From Pseudomonadota bacterium (lineage in GTDB: Bacteria; Pseudomonadota; Gammaproteobacteria; Burkholderiales; JABEVD01), in contig JAJZRP010000016.1 of assembly GCA_021802655.1 (NCBI GenBank), positions 1 to 40,535 of the forward strand: 40,535 nt of DNA, in the 5' to 3' direction. Below the pieces are notes generated by a model. It worked only from the letters and a program-made list of their open reading frames with translations, was not told where the DNA came from and searched no databases. The position numbers and the translations under genes are program-made. Of the stretch, positions 15,634-24,750 are shown in pieces; positions within the stretch are counted from its first letter, which is position 1, and every line of letters begins with the position of its first letter.

Positions 15634-16371
15634 TCCGCCCAAAAGGCGCTTCAGGCCGTTCGTATCCTTGAGTTCGATCAGTTTTTTTTGCACCCCGATC
15701 AACCCCTCTTCCTGGAACTTGGAGAAGATGCGGCTCACCGTTTCCAGCTTGAGCCCGAGGTAGCTGCCGAGTTCCTCCCGCGTCATCCTCAACTGGAAGC
15801 TTGCTGCAGAATAACCTCTTGCTGAAAAACGCTGGGAAAGATTGATCAGAAATGCCGCAAGGCGTTCCTCGGCCCGCATTTTGCCCAGCATCAGCATGAT
15901 TTCGTGATCGAATGCGATTTCCCGGCTCATGATCTTGTGCAGGTTCTGGTGAAGAACGGGCATGACCATGCTGAGCTCGGACAACTTGTCGAAAGGGATC
16001 TCGCAGATTTCGCTGGTTTCCAGAGCAACCGCATCGCAAACATGGGTTTCCGTGCTGATTGCATCAAGCCCCATGATGTCCCCCATCATGTGAAAACCCG
16101 TCACATGCTCCCTGCCGTCGTCATGGAGCACCGAGGTTTTGAAAAAACCGCCTCTTATGGCATAAATCGCAGTAAACTCTGATCCGGTCCGGTAAAGATG
16201 CTCCCCCCGCTTCACCAGCCGCTTGCTTCCGGTCAATGCATCGAGTTGCTGCAATTCGTCCGGGCCGAAACCGATGGGCAGGCAAAGCTCCCTGAGGCTG
16301 CAAAGCGAGCAGACCACCTTGAGCTGTTTCAGGATATTTTGCTCTTTCAAGATCGGTTCCGTCATGGCCAT
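15625..16371 (-). CDS. fnr: FNR-type oxygen-sensing transcription regulator (Crp/Fnr family)
   Basis: The regulator has the N-terminal cysteine cluster VCSLCSLRELC (Cys-x2-Cys-x5-Cys, the spacing of E. coli FNR) and a further Cys in ETHVCDAVAL at the place of FNR Cys122; these would bind an O2-labile [4Fe-4S] cluster. A cNMP-type beta-roll is followed by a helix-turn-helix whose recognition helix contains ETVSR, the residues that read TTGAT half-sites. The start is uncertain: ATG at 16371 (used here) or 16365, or a GTG at 16386; none has a strong ribosome site. An FNR box lies 21 bp upstream of the chosen start, so autoregulation is likely. The gene is divergent from hemN. Confidence 0.93.
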   Translation of the reverse strand: MAMTEPILKEQNILKQLKVVCSLCSLRELCLPIGFGPDELQQLDALTGSKRLVKRGEHLYRTGSEFTAIYAIRGGFFKTSVLHDDGREHVTGFHMMGDIMGLDAISTETHVCDAVALETSEICEIPFDKLSELSMVMPVLHQNLHKIMSREIAFDHEIMLMLGKMRAEERLAAFLINLSQRFSARGYSAASFQLRMTREELGSYLGLKLETVSRIFSKFQEEGLIGVQKKLIELKDTNGLKRLLGGLA

Positions 16372-16391
16372 GGTCAAATATGACACGGATT

Positions 16392-16405
16392 ATGATTTAG
16401 ATCAA
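16392..16405. promoter_or_regulatory. FNR box between fnr and hemN
   Basis: ATGATTTAGATCAA differs from TTGAT-N4-ATCAA in one base. For hemN it is centred about 41 bp upstream of the start site predicted from the -10 at 16428-16433. For fnr it lies just before the start codon, where bound FNR would block transcription. Confidence 0.75.
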
Positions 16406-16427
16406 ATCGTTTCGTTATACAATTGTT

Positions 16428-16433
16428 CATAAT
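16428..16433 (+). promoter_or_regulatory. -10 element of the hemN promoter
   Basis: CATAAT, 5 of 6 to consensus. The implied start near 16440 puts the FNR box at about -41.5, a class II FNR promoter. Confidence 0.6.
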
Positions 16434-16469
16434 GATAAGTTTCCCTTACACCACCCTTACGGAGCAACC

Positions 16470-17861
16470 ATGCAATTCGGCGAAGCACTCCCGCCACTCG
16501 AAGTGGACATCGACCTGATCAGAAGGCTGGACAGGAACGGCCCGCGCTACACGTCCTACCCCACCGCAGACCGGTTCGTCAAAACCTTCACGGCGGGCGA
16601 CTACAGGGAATGGGTGAAAAAGCGCGACAAAACCAACCCGCTCTCGATCTACGTCCACCTGCCTTTCTGCAACACGGTCTGCTATTACTGCGCCTGCAAC
16701 AAGGTGATCACCAAGGACAAATCCAAAGCAGCAGAATACCTGGGCTACCTCTTCAGGGAAATCGAAATGCAGGGCGAGCTTCTCGGGAAAACCTCTCCCG
16801 TGGAACAACTGCACTGGGGGGGCGGCACGCCGACTTTCCTTTCCGATGAAGAAATGCGTTCCCTCATGGGGAAAATCGGCGAGCACTTCAGGCTGGTGGA
16901 CGGTGGCGAATATTCGATCGAGATCGACCCGCGCAAGGTGAACGACGAAACCATTTCGACCCTTGCAGAAATCGGCTTCAACCGGATCAGCCTGGGCGTC
17001 CAGGATTTCGATCCAAAAGTCCAGCTCGCGGTCAACCGGATACAGACCGAGGAAGAAACCTTGCGCGTCATTCGTGCGGCGAGGCGGGAAGGCTTCAAAT
17101 CGGTCAGCATCGACCTCATCTATGGCCTGCCCATGCAGAGCGTTCAGGGATTCCTGAAAACGCTGGACAAGGTGATCGAGGCTGCCCCCGACAGGATTTC
17201 GATCTACAATTATGCGCACCTTCCCCTCGTTTTCAAGCCGCAAAGGCGCATCGAAGAGAAGGATTTGCCCGCTCCCAAGGAGAAACTCGAAATACTGGAC
17301 CAGACGATCAGGCGGCTCACTGCCGCAGGTTTCCTTTATATCGGCATGGATCATTTCGCAAAACCCTCGGACGAACTCGCGAACGCGCAGCGCAAGGGAA
17401 TGCTGCATCGCAATTTCCAGGGTTATTCGACCCACGCCGACTGCGATCTGCTTGCGCTAGGGGTGAGCGCGATAGGCAAGATCGGCCCGACCTACAGCCA
17501 GAATTTCAGGAGTTTGGAAGACTATTACGAGCACATCGGCAAGAACGAGTTGCCCATCATGCGCGGCCTCGTTCTGAGTTCGGACGACCTGCTGCGCCGG
17601 GACATCATCCAGGCCTTGATGTGCCACTTCGCACTGTCCAAGGCGGATCTCGAATCGAAGCATTCCATCCGTTTCGACGAATACTTCAAAGAAGAGGTAT
17701 CCATCCTGAAAGATCTCTCAAGGGAAGGCCTTGTCGAACTCGGCGATGACGCCATCCGGGTAAGCCCGAAGGGACGCCTTCTGATCCGCAACATCTGCAT
17801 GGTTTTCGACAGGTATCTCGCGCTCGATGAAAATCAGGTCAAGTATTCCAAGGTCATCTGA
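16470..17861 (+). CDS. hemN: Oxygen-independent coproporphyrinogen III oxidase
   Basis: This 463-residue radical-SAM enzyme catalyses the anaerobic oxidative decarboxylation of coproporphyrinogen III in heme synthesis. The cluster motif is C67-x3-C71-x2-C74-x-C76, as in E. coli HemN, followed by HWGGGTPTFL and EIDPRKV. The N-terminal RYTSYPTADRF segment and the C-terminal HemN domain are both present, which separates it from the heme chaperone HemW. The ATG at 16470 has GGAG 6 bp upstream. FNR control from the shared region is expected, because the enzyme is needed when O2-dependent HemF cannot work. Confidence 0.97.
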   Translation: MQFGEALPPLEVDIDLIRRLDRNGPRYTSYPTADRFVKTFTAGDYREWVKKRDKTNPLSIYVHLPFCNTVCYYCACNKVITKDKSKAAEYLGYLFREIEMQGELLGKTSPVEQLHWGGGTPTFLSDEEMRSLMGKIGEHFRLVDGGEYSIEIDPRKVNDETISTLAEIGFNRISLGVQDFDPKVQLAVNRIQTEEETLRVIRAARREGFKSVSIDLIYGLPMQSVQGFLKTLDKVIEAAPDRISIYNYAHLPLVFKPQRRIEEKDLPAPKEKLEILDQTIRRLTAAGFLYIGMDHFAKPSDELANAQRKGMLHRNFQGYSTHADCDLLALGVSAIGKIGPTYSQNFRSLEDYYEHIGKNELPIMRGLVLSSDDLLRRDIIQALMCHFALSKADLESKHSIRFDEYFKEEVSILKDLSREGLVELGDDAIRVSPKGRLLIRNICMVFDRYLALDENQVKYSKVI

Positions 17862-17866
17862 TCCGC

Positions 17867-18700
17867 ATGGGCATCCAGTGGTATCCGGGGCACATGAACA
17901 AGGCAAGGCGGGAGCTTGCGAGCGCCATGCCTTCCATCGACGTCGTCGTCGAGGTGCTGGACGCGAGACTTCCGCATTCGAGCGAAAACCCGCTGATTGC
18001 CTCGATCAGGAAAGACAAGCCCTGCCTCAGGATATTGAACAAAAGCGATCTTGCCGACCCGGCAATCACTTCGTTGTGGATTTCGAAGATGACAAGCGAA
18101 CCGGGAATGGCTGCTGTGGCGCTTTCGATGAAACAGCCCGGAGGCGCCAAAGCCGTCCCATCGCTTTGCAAAAAGCTCGCCCCGCATCGCGGCACCGTCC
18201 TGAAACCGCTGCGGATACTGATCGCCGGCATCCCGAACGTGGGCAAATCGACGCTGATCAATGTCCTCTCCGGGAAAAAGGCGGCGAAAGTCGCGGACGA
18301 GGCTGCGGTCACGAAAATGCAGCAGCAATTCGAGATCGAAAAGGGCGTCCTGCTCATCGACACTCCGGGCATCACCTGGCCGAAATTCGAAAACGAGATC
18401 TGCGGGTACAATCTTGCCGCAACCGGGGCGATAGGGAAAAATGCGATGGATCCCGCCGAAGTGGCGAAATTCGCAGCCGGCTATGTGTTGCTGAACTATC
18501 CCGATCTTTTGCGTGAGCGCTACGGACTCGCAACCTTGCCGCAGGAGGGAATCGAACTTGTCGAACAAATCGGTCGCCGCCGCGGCTGCCTGAAACCGGG
18601 CGGTTCGGTCGACATGGAAAAGGCCGCTGGCATTTTTTTGACCGAATTGAGGGGCGGGAAGATCGGCCGCATCAGCCTCGAAAAACCGGAAAGCATCTGA
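17867..18700 (+). CDS. ylqF: Circularly permuted ribosome-biogenesis GTPase (YlqF/RbgA type)
   Basis: This 277-residue GTPase carries its motifs in permuted order: G4 NKSD (58-61), then G1 GIPNVGKST (121-129), then G3 DTPG (165-168). The N-terminal WYPGHMNKARREL is the YlqF/RbgA signature, and the C-terminal part is helical. Bacillus RbgA acts in late 50S subunit assembly; the same role is likely but not shown here. It begins 5 bp after hemN and ends 1 bp before pepN, so these three may be co-transcribed. Confidence 0.93.
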   Translation: MGIQWYPGHMNKARRELASAMPSIDVVVEVLDARLPHSSENPLIASIRKDKPCLRILNKSDLADPAITSLWISKMTSEPGMAAVALSMKQPGGAKAVPSLCKKLAPHRGTVLKPLRILIAGIPNVGKSTLINVLSGKKAAKVADEAAVTKMQQQFEIEKGVLLIDTPGITWPKFENEICGYNLAATGAIGKNAMDPAEVAKFAAGYVLLNYPDLLRERYGLATLPQEGIELVEQIGRRRGCLKPGGSVDMEKAAGIFLTELRGGKIGRISLEKPESI

Positions 18701-18701
18701 A

Positions 18702-21287
18702 ATGACCAACCCGAAAACCATCTACCTGAAAGACTATACGCCTCCGCCGTTTCTGGTCGACCAGGTCGATCTGCGCTTCGATATCCACGACAGCCATACC
18801 CGTGTCGATTCGCGGATGCTGGTATCAAGGAATGCGGCGAATCCGCAAAGCGCGATGCGGCTCTGCGGCATCGAACTCGAACTCATCGAAATCGCACTGA
18901 ACGGCCACCCCCTTCTCCAGGAAAAATATGCCTGCGACGAGGAAGGGCTGACGATCCATGACGTTCCCGACGAATTCACCCTCGAAATCGCCACCCGCAT
19001 CCACCCCGAATCGAACACTTCGTTGATGGGGCTCTACCGCTCGAACCATAATTTCTACACCCAGTGCGAAGCCGAAGGTTTCAGGAAGATCACCTATTTC
19101 CCGGACCGCCCCGATGTCATGTCGCGCTATTCGACGACGATCATCGCAAGCCGGAGCCAATGCCCGGTTCTGCTTTCCAACGGCAACCTGGTCGGCGAAG
19201 GCATTTACGACAAGCACCGCCACTGGGCAAAATGGGTCGACCCCTACCGCAAACCCTCCTATCTTTTCGCCCTGGTCGCAGGAAACCTCGAGAAATTCGA
19301 GGACGAATATGTCACCCTGCAAAAGCGCCGCGTCCTGCTGCAGATTTTCACCGAACCCGGCAACCTGCACAAATGCAATCACGCCATGGCCTCCCTCAAG
19401 CATGCGATGGAATGGGACGAGAAGCACTTCGGCCTCTCCTACGATCTTGACAGGTACATGATCGTCGCCGTTTCCGACTTCAACATGGGCGCCATGGAAA
19501 ACAAGGGCCTCAACATCTTCAATTCGAAGTATGTGCTCGCTACCGAGGATACCGCGACGGACACGGATTTCGAGGCGATCGAAGGCGTGATCGGACACGA
19601 ATATTTCCACAACTGGACCGGAAACCGCGTGACCTGCCGCGACTGGTTCCAGCTCTCCCTGAAAGAGGGGCTGACGGTGTTTCGCGACCAGGAATTCTCC
19701 GCCGACATGACTTCCAGAGCGGTCAAGCGCATTCGCGACGTGCGCAGCCTGAGAGCCCATCAGTTCACCGAAGACGCAGGCCCCATGGCGCATCCGGTGC
19801 GCCCCGAATCCTATATCGAAATCAGCAACTTCTACACCGCCACCGTCTATTCGAAAGGCGCGGAAGTGGTCAGGATGATCCGAACAATCCTCGGAAAGGC
19901 AGGCTTCAGGAACGGCATGGACGAATACTTCAGGCGTTTTGACGGCATGGCGGTCACCACCGAGGATTTCGTCAGCGCCATGGAAGGCGCGAGCGGCGCC
20001 GATCTTTCCCAATTCAGGCGCTGGTATTCCCAGGCTGGCACACCCAGGCTCGCGGTCGAACCCTTTTTCGACAGCGAAAAAAAATCCTATACGCTGAAAT
20101 TCATCCAATCTTGCCCCCCCACACCCGGGCAACCCGAAAAGGCACCCTTCCACATTCCCGTGGAAATCGGTCTCATCGGACGCGATGGCCGTGAAATCGG
20201 GCTGCAGCTTGAGCATGAATCAGCACCAACCGGATCGAGCCGCGTCATCGAAATCAGTCAACAAGAAGAATCTTTCACTTTCACAGGAATGGCCCATCCG
20301 CCCGTGCCCTCCCTGCTGCGCGGCTTCTCGGCTCCGGTCAGGCTCGATTTCCCCTATACGGACGAGGATCTCGCCTTCCTGATGATGCACGACACCGATG
20401 CCTTCAACCGTTGGGATGCGGGGCAGCGTCTGGTGATGAAAACCCTGGTCGGCCTCTCCAAAGGCACTCTGACAGACATCGATTCGCGCCTCGTGCCGGC
20501 TTTCGAAAAAATCCTCAAGGATGCCGGGGATCCTGCTTTCAGGAGCCTGATGCTGACCCTGCCATCTGAATCGGAAATCGCCGAAGAAATCGAGGCATAT
20601 GACCCCGCAGCGATCCATCTTGCCAGAAAATCGGCGAGAATTGCGCTGGCAAGGCACTTGAAGCAGCCCTTCCGGGAAATTCATGCATTGCCTGCGAAAG
20701 ATGCCGGATCGAGATCGCTCAGAAACCTGAGCCTGGGATTCTTGATGGAAATTCCGGATCGGGAAACCATAGCAGCCTGCTGTGAGCAGTTCGCCAAGTC
20801 GGGCAACATGACCGAAAGCCTGGCCGCCTTGCAGGCACTGAATGGCGTCGACTGTCCCGAGAGGGACTTTTCCCTGGATGCCTTTTACGAGCGCTGGAAG
20901 AAGGATGCACTGGTTCTCGACAAATGGTTCACGATCCAGGCGACATCTCCCCTGCCCTCCACCCTGGAAAAGGTCGAGAAACTGACTGACCACAAGGCAT
21001 TCGACGCGAAAAATCCGAACAAGGTGAGAGCCTTGATCGGCGCATTCGCTCATGCCAATCCGCTCCATTTCCATACCGAAGCAGGCTATGAATTCGTGTC
21101 CCGGTGGGTGCTCGCGATCGACAAACTCAATCCCCAGGTTGCGGCAAGACTGGTCCTGGCTTTCAGCCGATGGAAGAAGATCGAACCCGGGAGGGGAAAA
21201 ATGATGAAAAATCGCCTGGAGCATATCCTGAGCGCAGCAGGGCTTTCGAAAGACACTTTCGAGATCGTCTCGAAAAGCCTCTCATGA
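18702..21287 (+). CDS. pepN: Aminopeptidase N (M1 family)
   Basis: At 861 residues this is close to E. coli PepN (870). It has the substrate-recognition motif GAMEN (263-267), the zinc motif H299-E-Y-F-H303 and the downstream zinc ligand E322 (KEGLTVF). The alanyl-aminopeptidase-type C-terminal domains (DUF3458-like and helical repeats) follow. It is a cytosolic general aminopeptidase. The ATG follows the GTPase stop by one base. The 3' end overlaps the convergent DUF3293 gene by 6 bp. No defects are seen. Confidence 0.97.
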   Translation: MTNPKTIYLKDYTPPPFLVDQVDLRFDIHDSHTRVDSRMLVSRNAANPQSAMRLCGIELELIEIALNGHPLLQEKYACDEEGLTIHDVPDEFTLEIATRIHPESNTSLMGLYRSNHNFYTQCEAEGFRKITYFPDRPDVMSRYSTTIIASRSQCPVLLSNGNLVGEGIYDKHRHWAKWVDPYRKPSYLFALVAGNLEKFEDEYVTLQKRRVLLQIFTEPGNLHKCNHAMASLKHAMEWDEKHFGLSYDLDRYMIVAVSDFNMGAMENKGLNIFNSKYVLATEDTATDTDFEAIEGVIGHEYFHNWTGNRVTCRDWFQLSLKEGLTVFRDQEFSADMTSRAVKRIRDVRSLRAHQFTEDAGPMAHPVRPESYIEISNFYTATVYSKGAEVVRMIRTILGKAGFRNGMDEYFRRFDGMAVTTEDFVSAMEGASGADLSQFRRWYSQAGTPRLAVEPFFDSEKKSYTLKFIQSCPPTPGQPEKAPFHIPVEIGLIGRDGREIGLQLEHESAPTGSSRVIEISQQEESFTFTGMAHPPVPSLLRGFSAPVRLDFPYTDEDLAFLMMHDTDAFNRWDAGQRLVMKTLVGLSKGTLTDIDSRLVPAFEKILKDAGDPAFRSLMLTLPSESEIAEEIEAYDPAAIHLARKSARIALARHLKQPFREIHALPAKDAGSRSLRNLSLGFLMEIPDRETIAACCEQFAKSGNMTESLAALQALNGVDCPERDFSLDAFYERWKKDALVLDKWFTIQATSPLPSTLEKVEKLTDHKAFDAKNPNKVRALIGAFAHANPLHFHTEAGYEFVSRWVLAIDKLNPQVAARLVLAFSRWKKIEPGRGKMMKNRLEHILSAAGLSKDTFEIVSKSLS

Positions 21288-21722
21288 AACCATGACGAGA
21301 CGGGCCGCCTTCCCCCCTTCGCCGCAGACAATCGCATTCTGACCGAATTCGCGCCCGATGCGAATCGCTTCAAGCTCGGAAATGCCTGCAACCAGAACGC
21401 TCTCCTCCGGAAGCCAGTCGCCCCGGTCCGGAATGCCGGTTCCGGGATACTGTTCAAGGCCCATCCCATCGAGTTTTTCGAGCAGCGCCCTGTGCCGTTC
21501 AGGATTGTCCGACGATCGAATCGACCCGGGATTGCATGCGGAAATGAACGCCCAGGATTTACCGCAAAGCAGTTCGTCCAGGCGGAACTGCCTGCACCCG
21601 ATCCGAATGTCTATCGATTCTCCGCAAATAAGAACCCTGTAGGTCGTATTCCGGTAGGCGAAAATAAGGGCTTTTTCGATCAAGGCTTGTTCGCTGGCGT
21701 ATCGGGGCTCTCCGAAATTCAT
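21282..21722 (-). CDS. DUF3293 domain protein
   Basis: The 146-residue protein matches DUF3293: an N-terminal region with YRVLICGESIDIRIG, then WAFISACNPGSIRSSDN, ERHRALLEKLD, and a C-terminal GREFGQNAIVCGEG. This is a small soluble protein family of unknown role. It is divergent from mutL (30 bp between start codons) and overlaps the pepN end by 6 bp. Only a weak ribosome site (GGGAAC) is seen. Confidence 0.85.
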   Translation of the reverse strand: MNFGEPRYASEQALIEKALIFAYRNTTYRVLICGESIDIRIGCRQFRLDELLCGKSWAFISACNPGSIRSSDNPERHRALLEKLDGMGLEQYPGTGIPDRGDWLPEESVLVAGISELEAIRIGREFGQNAIVCGEGGKAARLVMVS

Positions 21723-21752
21723 ATTATGCCAGTTCCCATGTAAAATCCGCCC

Positions 21753-23450
21753 ATGGCATCCATCAAAATCTTACCCGACCTCCTCGTGAGCCAGATCGCC
21801 GCGGGAGAAGTGGTCGAGCGCCCCGCATCCGCCCTCAAGGAATTGCTGGAAAACAGCCTCGACTCCGGGGCGACCGAAATCTCGGTGCACTTGCTCAATG
21901 GGGGAACGAAGCTGATCCGGGTCGTCGACAACGGCTCCGGCATAAGCAGGGACGAATTGCAGCTCGCCCTCACCAGGCATGCCACGAGCAAGATCGCAAC
22001 GCTCGAAGAGCTCCACAGGGTAACCAGTCTGGGCTTCAGGGGAGAAGCGCTGGCGAGCATCGCAGCCGTCTCCAGGCTGCAGCTTGTCAGCCGCAGCAAA
22101 GACATGGATCACGGCTGGAAGGTCGGCTCGGAAAATTTGGAACCCGTCCCTGCTGCGGGCGGATTCGGCACTTCCATCGAGGTCGCGGACATTTATTTCA
22201 ACACGCCGGCAAGGCGCAAATTCCTGAAGTCCGATGCCACCGAATACGCCCATTGCGCTGAAACGTTCAAGCGCATCGCGCTTTCCTCGCCCGATGTCGC
22301 CTTTTCGCTGCAGCACAACGGGAAAACCCTGTGGCAACTGAAGGCTTCAACGCTCGAAGAGCGCATCGCGGCCATCCTGGGGGAAGCCTTCGCGAATGCA
22401 GCCTTTATCGTCGATGAAGGCTTTTCCGGACTCGCCATTCGGGGAATGGCGGCAAAACCGGCCCATTCCTCTTCCTCCAGGGAAGACCAGTATTTTTTCG
22501 TCAACGGCCGCTTCGTCAGGAACAAGCTCCTGAGCCACGCGCTCAAGCAGGCTTACCAGGATGTGCTGCACCACCAGATGCATCCCGCATTCGCCCTTTT
22601 CCTTTCGATCTCGCCGGAAGAAATCGACGTCAACGTTCACCCGGCCAAAACCGAAATCCGTTTCAGGGAGTCGCGCGCCGTCCACCAGTTCGTATTCCAT
22701 GCCATAGACAAGGGGCTCTCGCCTCCGTCAGCCGCCCCAATCAGCCCCCCCCGTGTGGAAAACCGCCCTTTCCAGCCGTTTCAACAGCACATGGATCTCG
22801 GGGTGGTTCAATCTGCCGATTTTTACGGCAAGCTCTTCGAAAAACCGGCAGAGCCCGTGGAGACTACAGTGGAATTCCCGCTCGGCTTCGCGCTCGGCCA
22901 GCTTTCGGGCATCTACATCCTGGCGCAAAACAGTTCGGGGCTGATTGTGGTCGACATGCATGCCGCACACGAGCGCATCGTCTACGAAAAGCTGAAATCC
23001 TCCGCCACGCATTTTGCCATGCAGCCCCTTCTGATCCCCGCCACTTTCGCAGCAACCCCGCTCGAAATCGAAACGGCGCAGAATCACCAGGAATTGCTCA
23101 TCGAGCTCGGCTTCGACATCGCCCCATTTTCACCGACTGTCCTCGTCGTCCGGGCCATTCCTGCACTGCTGAAAAATGCCGATGCGACAGAGCTCTCCCG
23201 CGCCGTATTGCACGAAATCGGAGAATATGGCGCGGCCCGGGTTGCCACCGAGCGGCGCAACGAATTGCTCGCCACCATGGCCTGCCATGGGGCGATAAGA
23301 GCGAAGCGAATGCTCGCTGTCCCGGAAATGAATGCGCTCCTGCGGGAAATGGAAGAAACCGAACGGTCCGGCCAATGCAACCATGGGCGGCCCACCTGGT
23401 TCCAGCTCACCCTCGCCGATCTCGACAAGCTGTTCATGCGCGGAAAATGA
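21753..23450 (+). CDS. mutL: DNA mismatch repair protein MutL
   Basis: The 565-residue protein has the GHKL ATPase motifs GEVVERPASALKELLENSLD, DNGSGI, RHATSKI and LGFRGEALASI. A proline-rich linker (about 325-375) and the C-terminal dimerisation domain follow. The C-terminal domain contains D401-M-H-A-A-H-E-R-I-V-Y-E, which fits the DQHA-x2-E-x4-E endonuclease motif except for Met in place of Gln, together with ACHGAIRA and CNHGRPT. MutL proteins with this motif nick DNA themselves and occur in bacteria without MutH. The stop overlaps the miaA start by 4 bp, the widespread mutL-miaA arrangement. Confidence 0.97.
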   Translation: MASIKILPDLLVSQIAAGEVVERPASALKELLENSLDSGATEISVHLLNGGTKLIRVVDNGSGISRDELQLALTRHATSKIATLEELHRVTSLGFRGEALASIAAVSRLQLVSRSKDMDHGWKVGSENLEPVPAAGGFGTSIEVADIYFNTPARRKFLKSDATEYAHCAETFKRIALSSPDVAFSLQHNGKTLWQLKASTLEERIAAILGEAFANAAFIVDEGFSGLAIRGMAAKPAHSSSSREDQYFFVNGRFVRNKLLSHALKQAYQDVLHHQMHPAFALFLSISPEEIDVNVHPAKTEIRFRESRAVHQFVFHAIDKGLSPPSAAPISPPRVENRPFQPFQQHMDLGVVQSADFYGKLFEKPAEPVETTVEFPLGFALGQLSGIYILAQNSSGLIVVDMHAAHERIVYEKLKSSATHFAMQPLLIPATFAATPLEIETAQNHQELLIELGFDIAPFSPTVLVVRAIPALLKNADATELSRAVLHEIGEYGAARVATERRNELLATMACHGAIRAKRMLAVPEMNALLREMEETERSGQCNHGRPTWFQLTLADLDKLFMRGK

Positions 23451-24370
23451 AAGCCGTTTTCCTGATGGGTCCGACTGCAAGCGGAAAAACGGCCCTGGCC
23501 CTGGAACTTGCGCGCGACTTTCCTTTCGAGATCGTCAGTGTGGATTCTGCCCAGGTTTTCAGGTGCATGGACATCGGCACCGCAAAACCCGGCAGGGGTA
23601 TCCTGGCATCCGTCCCCCATCACCTGATCGACATCATCGATCCCGTGGAGCATTATTCCGCAGGCGAATTCCTGACGGACGCCGCAAGGCTCATATCGGA
23701 AATCACGGGGCGCGGCAAAATCCCCCTCCTTGCCGGCGGCACGATGCTTTACTTCAGGGCGCTATCGGAAGGCTTGAACGAGCTGCCCAAAGCGGACAAG
23801 GACATCCGGGAGCAAATCGGCGAAAAGGCGAAGCGCCTCGGCTGGCCCGCCCTGCATGGCGAATTGATGAAGATCGACCCGGCTACAGCGAGCAGGCTGG
23901 AACCTGCCGACTCGCAAAGAATCCAGCGCGCGTTCGAAATATGGATGCTCTCGGGAAAACCCATGTCCGAGCTTCTGAAGCAGGAAAAAAAGGAAGCACC
24001 TTTCGAAGCCGTCCGCATCGCCTTGCTGCCATCGGACAGGTCGGTGCTGCACGTGAGAATCGCAAAACGCTTCGAGTCGATGCTGGAAGCGGGACTCGTC
24101 GAAGAAACAGAATCACTCAGGAAAAAATTCGACCTCGATCCTGCCATGCCTTCCATGCGCACCGTGGGCTACCGCCAGGCATGGCAGTATCTCGACGGCG
24201 AATTCGGGAAAAAGGATCTCGTGGACAAGGGAATCGCCGCGACAAGACAGCTCGCAAAAAGGCAGTTGACCTGGCTGAGAAGCATGGGAAACGTGCAGCC
24301 ATTCGACTGCCTCGACCCAAAACTTCACCGCAAGGTAGCCGATTTCTTGCGAAAATCTCTCGATGAATGA
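23447..24370 (+). CDS. miaA: tRNA dimethylallyltransferase
   Basis: The 307-residue enzyme adds the isopentenyl group to A37 of tRNAs reading UNN codons. It shows the P-loop GPTASGKT (8-15), DSAQVFRCMDIGTAKP, HHLIDIIDP, AGGTMLYFRAL and MRTVGYRQAWQYL, all standard. The start is the ATG in the ATGA overlap with mutL; a longer in-frame reading lies inside mutL and is not supported. Confidence 0.96.
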   Translation: MKAVFLMGPTASGKTALALELARDFPFEIVSVDSAQVFRCMDIGTAKPGRGILASVPHHLIDIIDPVEHYSAGEFLTDAARLISEITGRGKIPLLAGGTMLYFRALSEGLNELPKADKDIREQIGEKAKRLGWPALHGELMKIDPATASRLEPADSQRIQRAFEIWMLSGKPMSELLKQEKKEAPFEAVRIALLPSDRSVLHVRIAKRFESMLEAGLVEETESLRKKFDLDPAMPSMRTVGYRQAWQYLDGEFGKKDLVDKGIAATRQLAKRQLTWLRSMGNVQPFDCLDPKLHRKVADFLRKSLDE

Positions 24371-24430
24371 TTGCATTTTCAGAAACAGCATCTACCCTTC
24401 GATAAAGCAATTCGTCACGGGGAATACGCC

Positions 24431-24733
24431 ATGCAGATCGCTGAAAGAAGAAAGAAACCGCGCTCGCCCCTGCATTCGAAGGGGTCCGCCATGCTGGGCG
24501 GCATCCGCGTCAAGCTGAAGACGCATGATGTCTCGCTCGCCGGTTCCCTCGTCGAGTTCTCAAATCCGCCGCCCCTTGAAAAAGATTCCCGCATCGATGT
24601 CCGCCTCGACATCGGTTTCGTCGCCAAGGCCAGGATCAGCAGAATATCGAGAAACGTGAATGGCAACCTGATGGTCGGGCTTGCCTTCGACAGGCTCTAT
24701 TTTTCCAAAGACGTCGCGCACCCATTGCATTAG
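24431..24733 (+). CDS. PilZ-domain protein
   Basis: The 100-residue single-domain protein carries the c-di-GMP-binding signature: an RRKKPR segment (RxxxR) near residue 6, then DVSLAG (D-x-S-x-x-G) about 30 residues later. It probably acts as a small cytoplasmic c-di-GMP receptor; the target is unknown. The ATG at 24431 with GGGGAAT upstream is preferred over a TTG directly after miaA. It may be co-transcribed with mutL-miaA. Its stop codon is the left end of a perfect palindrome shared with xseA. Confidence 0.82.
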   Translation: MQIAERRKKPRSPLHSKGSAMLGGIRVKLKTHDVSLAGSLVEFSNPPPLEKDSRIDVRLDIGFVAKARISRISRNVNGNLMVGLAFDRLYFSKDVAHPLH

Positions 24734-24750
24734 GGCCTGTTAAGGCCCTA
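24731..24750. terminator. Perfect 20-bp palindrome containing both convergent stop codons
   Basis: TAGGGCCT-GTTA-AGGCCCTA: 8-bp arms and a 4-nt loop. The first three bases are the PilZ gene stop and the last three are the xseA stop on the other strand. There is no T run on either side, so termination through this hairpin alone is uncertain; it could protect 3' ends of both mRNAs. Confidence 0.55.
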
